Positions 7,111 to 12,807 of a stretch of 12,807 nt of DNA are shown piece after piece. This stretch comes from Bacteroidales bacterium UBA1064 (lineage in GTDB: Bacteria > Bacteroidota > Bacteroidia > Bacteroidales > Tenuifilaceae). The stretch spans positions 1-12,807 of the forward strand of contig DCDD01000091.1 of assembly GCA_002316235.1 (NCBI GenBank), written 5' to 3'. The notes beneath the pieces are model-generated. The model was not told the DNA's origin. It searched no databases and worked only from the letters and a program-made list of their open reading frames with translations. The position numbers were made by a program, and so were the translations under genes. Positions within the stretch are counted from its first letter, which is position 1; each line of letters opens with the position of its first letter.

Positions 7111-7956
7111 TTACTGTTGAACCGGAATGGGCTTTCGAAAGGCCTTTATAGGTTTTTTATCCTTTAAATTACGCACCGGGCTCTTTGGTGCGGGCTTGTA
7201 GGTAACCTTTATATTGTTGAAAACTGCATGCCGGTTAAAGTTTTGATTCTTATTGGCATTATCATAGAGCCAGCCTTTAAGATGCGTGTACTGGCTATCG
7301 GTGCAGCTAAACGTAAAGGAATAGTGGTGAACCACTCCATCCTTAGGGTAGAGCTGGACTTTAGCCACATCACGATAATCCCGTTGAACATTATCGGCTA
7401 TAAACCAAAACGCATTCATGCGGCACTCAACAGAAGAGTCGTCGGGAAACAGCTGGGCTTCAAAAGAAAGAGTGTAATCACCAAGCCCTTTAACAGGAAT
7501 ATCGAAGCCTAGGGAGCGGTTTTGACCATAATCAACAGCCATGTTCCAGAATGTTTTATGAGGCCAAAGATTTTCAGAAGTATCCGTAGGGGTGTTTTGG
7601 TCTTCCTCTAAATTTTTAGGGTTGATACTAGCTTGTTCTTCCATTTTGGATAGCTCCATAATAACCCTGTCAAATATCTCATCCAGCTTTTCGGTGTGGT
7701 AGGCGTAGTACTTCATTGAGCTGTCAAACTCTTGTGTTGTATAGCCATACGATTCGATGATGGGCTCGTAGTAGGCAATGGTGTCCCTACCAAAAAGAGT
7801 ATGCTTTTCGGGAAGAAAAGTTATGCCATCGGTAATGTAAATCTTTGAAAGGATTTTAACCATGTCATTCTCAGGAATAATTCCGGAATTTCCACATGAC
7901 AGGCAAGCTATAACCACAGCCGGCAATCCTACCAGCCAAATTACCATTTTCCTCAT
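7111..7956 (-). CDS. Lipoprotein with DUF4296-like N-terminal domain and C-terminal extension
   Basis: The 281-residue protein begins with a lipoprotein signal peptide: RK at the N-terminus, a hydrophobic core, then a lipobox VIAC ending at Cys18 (Cys21 is an alternative). No acidic residues follow the cysteine directly. Residues 27-106 fit the DUF4296 pattern of Bacteroidetes lipoproteins: IPENDMVKIL near the start, a middle Tyr/Ile-rich helix, then YGYTTQEFDSSMKYYAYHTEKLDEIFDRV. The function of DUF4296 is unknown. After a Glu/Pro/Thr linker (about 107-130) comes a beta-rich C-terminal region (about 131-255) with repeated aromatic strands, then a basic, proline-rich tail (256-281). I do not recognise that region; a beta-sandwich resembling carbohydrate-binding folds is a guess. 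The stop codon is one base before the amidohydrolase ATG. A promoter match lies about 20 nt upstream, so this gene heads a two-gene operon. Confidence 0.8.
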   Translation of the reverse strand: MRKMVIWLVGLPAVVIACLSCGNSGIIPENDMVKILSKIYITDGITFLPEKHTLFGRDTIAYYEPIIESYGYTTQEFDSSMKYYAYHTEKLDEIFDRVIMELSKMEEQASINPKNLEEDQNTPTDTSENLWPHKTFWNMAVDYGQNRSLGFDIPVKGLGDYTLSFEAQLFPDDSSVECRMNAFWFIADNVQRDYRDVAKVQLYPKDGVVHHYSFTFSCTDSQYTHLKGWLYDNANKNQNFNRHAVFNNIKVTYKPAPKSPVRNLKDKKPIKAFRKPIPVQQ

Positions 7957-7975
7957 TCTACATAATTTACAGCTG

Positions 7976-7983
7976 CAAATCTA
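7976..7983 (-). promoter_or_regulatory. Candidate promoter of the lipoprotein-amidohydrolase operon (-7 element)
   Basis: On the minus strand, TAGATTTG (7983-7976) followed by CAGC matches TAnnTTTG. The -33 position falls in the T-rich tract of the neighbouring terminator (8009-8004) and lacks a clear TTG. The start of transcription would be near 7971, leaving only about 15 nt before the lipoprotein ATG. Confidence 0.5.
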
Positions 7984-8003
7984 CTTCAATTTAGGTGAAA
8001 ATG

Positions 8004-8027
8004 AAAAAACCGGACAACGGTGTCCGG
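8004..8027 (-). terminator. Intrinsic terminator after the porP/sprF-type gene
   Basis: On the minus strand, CCGGACA (8027-8021), a 4-nt loop and TGTCCGG (8016-8010) form a perfect 7-bp GC-rich stem, followed directly by six T (8009-8004). It begins 25 nt after the stop codon at 8053 and closes the adhesin/PorP-SprF transcription unit. Confidence 0.88.
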
Positions 8028-8052
8028 CAAACATATCCTACATGCATTCCCG

Positions 8053-8994
8053 CTACTTAATTTTATCAAACATGTAGCCAAGCATAATTTCGTGAGATCC
8101 GGAGTTGTACTTGCTAATGCCCAGAAGGCTCCAGTCGAACGAGTAACCGAACATAAACTTCCTGTTCCAGTTAATGCCAACAAGGGCTGATACGGCGTCC
8201 TTCCAGCGAAGCGAAAGGCCTCCCCAAAATTGGTATTCTTTCTGCCGGTAGCTGATTTTCCCGTTTAGTTCAAACTGCATGGGACTGGCAAACATGTACT
8301 TGATTATGGCCGATGTTTCCAGCTCCATGTACCTGTTGAGGTTTACCCAGTAACCCCCGCTAAGCATGATATGCTGCTTTAGGCGGTTAACACCGATGGG
8401 CTCGGGGTAAAACTTCAACTTTTGACCAAAAAGCTGGTGTGCCGACAGACCAACGTTAAATGAGGTGCTGTAAAGGTAAAATCCTACAGAGGCATCGGGT
8501 GTAAAAACAGATTTTGTAGCTTGAATAATGGCCGGATCATACATCGGATCTGGCTCTTCTCCCAGGGTGAGCTTTGAGCCGTCGAGCTTATAAATCATCA
8601 TGCCGAATGAAATTCCACCGGAAATTCTCATTCCCGACTGGCTTACCTGCATGTTGTAGGCATAGGTTCCCATTATGCTTGTCCGACTTGTAGGCCCGGT
8701 AACATCATTCGAAAAGTAACCACCCCAGCCCATATCGTGCTTGGTAAATGGACCGTAAAAACTCATGTTAACCGTGTAGGGTGCATCGTTGAGCCCAACC
8801 CATTGATACCGGTTGTTCAACCTCATCTGGTAGTGGTTTAATGTCCCAGCCACTGCCGGGTTGGTCAGGTAGTTATTGAACATATACTGGGAGTAATGGG
8901 GTATTTGCTGCGAATTTACCTGACCCGCCATTCCCAGCATAATAACAGTAACTAGCGGGTAAACAAGGTAAGCTGCTGTACGTGTTGTTTTCAT
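8053..8994 (-). CDS. PorP/SprF family type IX secretion system membrane protein
   Basis: The 313-residue protein has a signal peptide (about 1-28, ending near QVNSQ) followed by the hallmark PorP/SprF opening QIPHYSQYMFNNYLTNPAVAGT (about 30-51), then NNRYQWVGLNDAPYTVNMSF. The rest is made of amphipathic, aromatic-rich strands with glycine turns and ends in EIMLGYMFDKIK, as expected of an outer-membrane beta-barrel. In Flavobacterium johnsoniae, SprF is needed for secretion of the giant adhesin SprB, and many Bacteroidetes encode a SprF-like protein beside each large protein with a type B sorting domain. Here the gene follows such a protein by 159 nt on the same strand, so it is very likely that protein's dedicated partner. 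It is probably not PorP itself of the core machinery, because no porK-L-M-N genes are adjacent. No exact promoter match was found between the two genes; a strong terminator follows. Confidence 0.93.
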   Translation of the reverse strand: MKTTRTAAYLVYPLVTVIMLGMAGQVNSQQIPHYSQYMFNNYLTNPAVAGTLNHYQMRLNNRYQWVGLNDAPYTVNMSFYGPFTKHDMGWGGYFSNDVTGPTSRTSIMGTYAYNMQVSQSGMRISGGISFGMMIYKLDGSKLTLGEEPDPMYDPAIIQATKSVFTPDASVGFYLYSTSFNVGLSAHQLFGQKLKFYPEPIGVNRLKQHIMLSGGYWVNLNRYMELETSAIIKYMFASPMQFELNGKISYRQKEYQFWGGLSLRWKDAVSALVGINWNRKFMFGYSFDWSLLGISKYNSGSHEIMLGYMFDKIK

Positions 8995-9117
8995 GCGTTT
9001 AAACTTATATACCGGTACTTTGATAGCTGCTACAAAAAATATTTTTAATTTAAACCCTATCCTAAAATGCCTTTGTACAATTCCTTTAATTCTTTTGAGC
9101 CATTAACTATAAACTCA

Positions 9118-9140
9118 TAGGATATAAAAATTGTATCCTA
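9118..9140 (-). promoter_or_regulatory. AT-rich hairpin between the adhesin and porP/sprF-type genes
   Basis: TAGGATA (9118-9124) and TATCCTA (9134-9140) form a perfect 7-bp stem with a 9-nt loop, starting 14 nt after the adhesin stop codon. No T run follows on the minus strand, so it is a poor terminator. It may protect or partly attenuate the message. Another TATCCTAAA copy at 9058-9066 could compete for the same TAGGATA. Confidence 0.3.
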
Positions 9141-9153
9141 AACATTACAGCCT

Positions 9154-12100
9154 TTACTTCACAATTGTAACAGAACCTGTAATGGGTTTCCAGCTGGCTC
9201 CCTGAGCCTGAACGTTGAACTTTACTATGTAGTAGTAGGTTCCAATGGGCAGATCGTTGCCATTGCTTGTTCTACCATTCCATCCCTTGGCCGCCTTATC
9301 GCCGGTAGCCGACCAAACCAACGACCCCCACCGGTTGAAAATCTCTATGGATAAATCGGGGAACAGGTAATCCTTGGGAACACCCCAAACATCGTTTATC
9401 CCATCTCCGTTTGGCGAGAATACGTTGGCAAAACCCAGACTGGTAACCTCCTTAGTGTAAAGCCGCAGGGAATCGGTGCAACCCATCTCGGTGGTGGCAA
9501 TCACATCAACCAGGATGAAATCGGTTGGCTTTTTGGATATCGGGTCGGTAAGTTTTTGTTTCCTTTCTTCAGGTATTTGTTGCTTTATTTGGTCGTTGAT
9601 TAGTATGGAGCTATTCCAGCTGTCCGGCGGATTGAACATTTCGGCAGGTTTCCATTGAAACTCCGTGGCGTACTCTACGCTGCGTGTAATAACGTCAAGG
9701 TTAACTTCCTTACCCGTAAGAATTGAGATGATGGTATCCTGAACAGCCGAAATGTAAAGGGGAACCTCAAGCCCAATTTTGGGGAGCACGTTGAGGTTTA
9801 TTCGGGTAGAGTCCTTACACCCAGAGTTATTTTCTATAGCCCAAAGCAAGAATGATGAGCTTTCAACAAGGTTAACCTGGTAATCCTGACCCCGATGAAT
9901 TGGATCGCCATCAATATCGGGGAATTTACGCCACTCGTAGGAGAAGTCGAAGGTGGTATCTACCGTTCCCCCTTCATTTCCAGATATAACCGAACCATGA
10001 AGAATTACAGGGTTACTATAGCAAACGGTGGTATCGCTCCCAGCATTAGTAAGGAAATTGTAACGGGGATTTATGGGTACCTCGTAATCGAAGGAATACA
10101 CACAGCCGCTGGTATCCTTAACCGTAACTGTGTATATGCCTCCACCAATAATCATTGGGTCTCCCGCCTTGGGAAGAGTAGGACCGGTGGTTGCGTTAGC
10201 ATCATTCCACTGAAATTCCAGGTCAGCAAACTGGCCATTACCTCCTGTGGAATTCCGGATGTCTATTCTTCCGGTATTACCGGTTGGTTTTATTCTACAT
10301 AGCGCCGTATCAATAACAACCGGATTAAGATCAAGCTTTGGTGTTCCTCTGACTGTGAAGGTTTGTGAAACTCTACAGTTCAGGGCATCGGTAACGGTTA
10401 TGGTGTAGTCTCCAACAACTACGCTATCAAGATCAACCGTAGTTTGCCCATTCGACCAGAGGTAGGTATAATCGGGTTGACCTCCGCTAACCTGAACTCT
10501 AACAAAGCCCGATGGATCGTTCGGACAAATCAGCGAATCATCCGGTGTTAGGCCACTGATAATAATTTGTGGCGGTTCGTTCAGGGTAAACCTAACAGGT
10601 GGGTCGAAGTTGTCGGGACACCCGTTGTCATCCGTAACGGTAAGGTCATAAACGCCGGCAACCAGGTTTTCAAAAACTCCGGTAGTATTCGAAAGGTTGG
10701 CGGTTCCGGAGAGGTTGTAGGTTAATGTGCCCGTGCCACCGGTAGCCGTAACGCTAATAATACCTATTGCTTCGCCATGGCAGGTGGGATCAAACTGCGT
10801 TTGCTCTACCAGCTGAATTGGATTTGGCTCAACCAGCTCGGGTACATCCGAAACAACAGTTGAACAACCATACTGGTCGGTTATGGTAAATTCGTGGTAC
10901 CCGGCTGTAACCGGGGTAGCTGTTGTACCCACCGAAGTTCCACCATCCCAGGTAATCGTATAAACAGGAGTTCCGCCGGTAATGTTAAACAGAACGCTAC
11001 CATCAGCTCCACCGTGGCATTGAGGATTTTGTAAGCTGACGAATGTGGCAATAAGCGAATCGGGCTCTAGTATATCAATTTGATAGGTGGGGAAGGTATG
11101 CGGAACGTTATCGGTAACGGTTATGAGGTAGGAACCTGCCGATAACCCCTCAGCTGAAAATACTCCACCGCCTAGATCGTTAACAGGAATCGGTGTCGTG
11201 TCAATTTCATTGCAAACTACGGTAAAGGGTGGAAAGCCTCCGGTAATGGTAATGGTGATAAGCCCATCGGAACCTCCATGGCAGCTTACATTGTTAGAGG
11301 TTATGTTGATATTAACTCCGCTAATGATGAGGTCGCCTGTTTGAACCATACAGCCATTAGCATCCATTACATCAACATGGTATGTTCCAGTGCCTAAGCC
11401 AGTAAAATTGCCTGTTCCATTTGAAATTCCATTGGGTTGCAGGGTGTATGTTAAGGCTCCGGTTCCCCCGGTAGCAGTAACATGGATTTCGCCATCGTTT
11501 GCACCTGGTGTGCTTTCCTGCACCACCACAACATTGTCAATGGTAATCTGAGCGGGTTGGTTAATGGTTCTAAGGGTTGATTGCAGGCAGCCATTCACAT
11601 CGTTTACCACGATGCTGTAATCGTTTGCCGGCAGGTTGATGAAAATGTTGGAGGGGTGGTAGGTTGCTCCGCCGTCAATGGAGTACACCAGTGGTGGGGT
11701 TCCCCCGGAGGCAATAATTTCCAGAGAACCATTGGTATCGCCGTAGCAACCGGTAACATGGGTAACTATAACATTGTCAATGGATATGGTAGATGGAGAG
11801 GTAAGGGTGATTGGTGCAGTGGAAACAGGCCCGCAGCCATTGGCATCGGTTACATCAACGGTATATGTTCCAGCACCTAGACCCATAAAAAGTCCTGATG
11901 TATTGCTTACGTTATCGGGCATAAGCGTATAGGTCAGAATTCCTGTTCCTCCGCTGGCTGTTACCGTAATGCTTCCTGTAGTGGTGCAGGTTGGGTTTAC
12001 TGGAGTAACAGAACTTATCACAATGGCAGGAGGCTCGGTAATGGTAGCATTTTCACCGGTAATGCAACCACTGGCATCCATTACCTCAACCAGGTAGGTG

Positions 12101-12807
12101 CTTGCGGATAAACCTGTGAAGCTTCCCGTTGGTTGCCATGCTCCTCCGTCAATTCTATACTGATAGGGCAGTGTGCCTCCAGTTGCCGAAGCATCGATAC
12201 TTCCATCAGTAAGACCTCCACACGAAATATTGGATGTTGCAAGTGATAGTATAATGGGGGCAGGTTCGTAAACCGACACCACCTGTGTATCGGTGCAGCC
12301 CTTGGCATCGCGAACCACCACTGTATAATCACCACCGCTAAGTCCATTCTTTACGTTGTTCACCTCAAAGTTGAGCCCGCCATCATACGAGTACTCATAG
12401 GGAGATGTGCCACCCGAGGCGTTAATGGTGATTTGGCCGTTGGCATCTCCGTTGCAAACCAGGTCAACTACGGAGTAGGTAAACGTCAGTTGGGAAGGCT
12501 CAGTGATGATAAATGGACCTGCAGAAACCGGGCCACAACTGTTGGCATCGTTAACTTCAACGGTGTATGTTCCGGGAGCTAGATTGGTAAATAATCCTGT
12601 TTCATTTGTAGCAATAACGATTAGGCTGGCATCAAGCAAGCTGAAGGTCAACGGTGCAGTTCCACCTGTTGCCTCAACGGTAATTGTGCCATCATTTGCA
12701 CCAAAACAGGTTATATTGGTAGATGTTTGCGAGCTAATTGCCAAGAGTGCCGGCTCAACAATTGTGAGGCTCATTCCAATAACAGAGCAACCGTTGGCAT
12801 CCAAAAC
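9154..12807 (-). CDS. SprB-repeat surface protein with type B (CHU/gliding-motility) C-terminal sorting domain, partial
   Basis: The reading frame is open to the right edge, so the N-terminus and signal peptide are missing; at least 1,217 codons are present. Counting from the Met at 12804, residues 19-912 are eleven successive SprB-type beta-sandwich repeats of 77-90 residues, each with a C-x-G-x-x-D-G start, a central GGT-P/L-Y motif, a GTYTVxVxDxNGC end and usually a closing EP. Residues 913-1009 form a related domain opening AGSDTTVCYSNPVIL, and 1010-1119 another beta domain with a charged insertion. Residues 1120-1216 are the gliding-motility-associated (CHU_C, type B) C-terminal domain: FANVFSPNGDGINDVW, IEIFNRWGSLVW, GWNGRTSNGNDLPIGTYYYIV, ending GSVTIVK. 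Such proteins are exported by the type IX system and held on the cell surface, where they act in adhesion or gliding. The downstream PorP/SprF-type gene is its likely partner. No catalytic domain is seen in the visible part. Confidence 0.94.
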   Translation of the reverse strand, partial: VLDANGCSVIGMSLTIVEPALLAISSQTSTNITCFGANDGTITVEATGGTAPLTFSLLDASLIVIATNETGLFTNLAPGTYTVEVNDANSCGPVSAGPFIITEPSQLTFTYSVVDLVCNGDANGQITINASGGTSPYEYSYDGGLNFEVNNVKNGLSGGDYTVVVRDAKGCTDTQVVSVYEPAPIILSLATSNISCGGLTDGSIDASATGGTLPYQYRIDGGAWQPTGSFTGLSASTYLVEVMDASGCITGENATITEPPAIVISSVTPVNPTCTTTGSITVTASGGTGILTYTLMPDNVSNTSGLFMGLGAGTYTVDVTDANGCGPVSTAPITLTSPSTISIDNVIVTHVTGCYGDTNGSLEIIASGGTPPLVYSIDGGATYHPSNIFINLPANDYSIVVNDVNGCLQSTLRTINQPAQITIDNVVVVQESTPGANDGEIHVTATGGTGALTYTLQPNGISNGTGNFTGLGTGTYHVDVMDANGCMVQTGDLIISGVNINITSNNVSCHGGSDGLITITITGGFPPFTVVCNEIDTTPIPVNDLGGGVFSAEGLSAGSYLITVTDNVPHTFPTYQIDILEPDSLIATFVSLQNPQCHGGADGSVLFNITGGTPVYTITWDGGTSVGTTATPVTAGYHEFTITDQYGCSTVVSDVPELVEPNPIQLVEQTQFDPTCHGEAIGIISVTATGGTGTLTYNLSGTANLSNTTGVFENLVAGVYDLTVTDDNGCPDNFDPPVRFTLNEPPQIIISGLTPDDSLICPNDPSGFVRVQVSGGQPDYTYLWSNGQTTVDLDSVVVGDYTITVTDALNCRVSQTFTVRGTPKLDLNPVVIDTALCRIKPTGNTGRIDIRNSTGGNGQFADLEFQWNDANATTGPTLPKAGDPMIIGGGIYTVTVKDTSGCVYSFDYEVPINPRYNFLTNAGSDTTVCYSNPVILHGSVISGNEGGTVDTTFDFSYEWRKFPDIDGDPIHRGQDYQVNLVESSSFLLWAIENNSGCKDSTRINLNVLPKIGLEVPLYISAVQDTIISILTGKEVNLDVITRSVEYATEFQWKPAEMFNPPDSWNSSILINDQIKQQIPEERKQKLTDPISKKPTDFILVDVIATTEMGCTDSLRLYTKEVTSLGFANVFSPNGDGINDVWGVPKDYLFPDLSIEIFNRWGSLVWSATGDKAAKGWNGRTSNGNDLPIGTYYYIVKFNVQAQGASWKPITGSVTIVK
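10069..12750 (-). repeat. Eleven tandem SprB-type protein repeats
   Basis: Unit boundaries in gene order are 12750-12496, 12495-12262, 12261-12031, 12030-11794, 11793-11554, 11553-11317, 11316-11062, 11061-10825, 10824-10573, 10572-10339 and 10338-10069. A further partial unit extends past the right edge. Units are similar in protein but well diverged in DNA, so the array is old and not a recent slippage product. Most units carry one cysteine 12-16 residues from the start and a second in the NGC motif about 51-57 residues later (65 in the last unit). Confidence 0.9.

Noticed and set aside
9033..9041. TATTTTTTG on the minus strand as a separate promoter for the porP/sprF-type gene.
   Set aside because: It has one base too many between TA and TTTG, and no TTG at a suitable distance; cotranscription with the adhesin is simpler.
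10069..12750. Tandem DNA repeat or CRISPR-like array in the right third of the window.
   Set aside because: The periodicity is at the protein level (77-90 residues) within one open frame; the DNA units are diverged and there are no short identical repeats with spacers.

Overview
The window looks like a chromosomal segment of a Bacteroidetes (Bacteroidota) bacterium. The evidence is a large surface protein with SprB-type repeats and a gliding-motility/CHU-type C-terminal domain, a PorP/SprF-family membrane protein beside it, a DUF4296-type lipoprotein, a sufB-sufC-sufD gene order, and several matches to the Bacteroidetes promoter (TTG near -33, TAnnTTTG near -7). I cannot name the species.

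Left part (1-3092, minus strand): the iron-sulfur cluster assembly operon sufB -> sufC -> sufD. SufB and SufC are complete and SufD runs off the left edge. sufC and sufD are 16 nt apart, but sufB and sufC are separated by 185 nt that holds at most a 20-codon ORF. Upstream of sufB, three promoter-like elements lie in tandem and point toward the operon.

Middle (3093-5836): a gene-poor 797-nt divergent region, then kup on the plus strand. Kup is a 648-residue KUP/HAK/KT-type potassium transporter. A good promoter match about 340 nt before kup implies a long 5' leader, which contains a small imperfect hairpin and a 16-codon ORF of unknown significance.

Right-middle (5910-7956, minus strand): a two-gene unit in which a lipoprotein with an N-terminal DUF4296-like domain and a C-terminal extension is followed, one base after its stop codon, by a cytosolic amidohydrolase. 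The amidohydrolase resembles the nucleoside deaminases that include aminodeoxyfutalosine deaminase of menaquinone synthesis. The unit has its own promoter match directly after an intrinsic terminator that closes the upstream transcription unit.

Right part (8004-12807, minus strand): a type IX secretion module. A repeat-rich adhesin-like protein, entering from beyond the right edge, ends in a type B sorting domain and is followed by its probable PorP/SprF partner, then a strong terminator. This arrangement mirrors sprB-sprF of Flavobacterium johnsoniae.

Most of the window is recognisable biology. I found no convincing wholly new system. The best leads are the tandem suf promoters, the kup leader, the lipoprotein-deaminase pairing, and the broken cysteine pattern and two repeat subtypes inside the adhesin.
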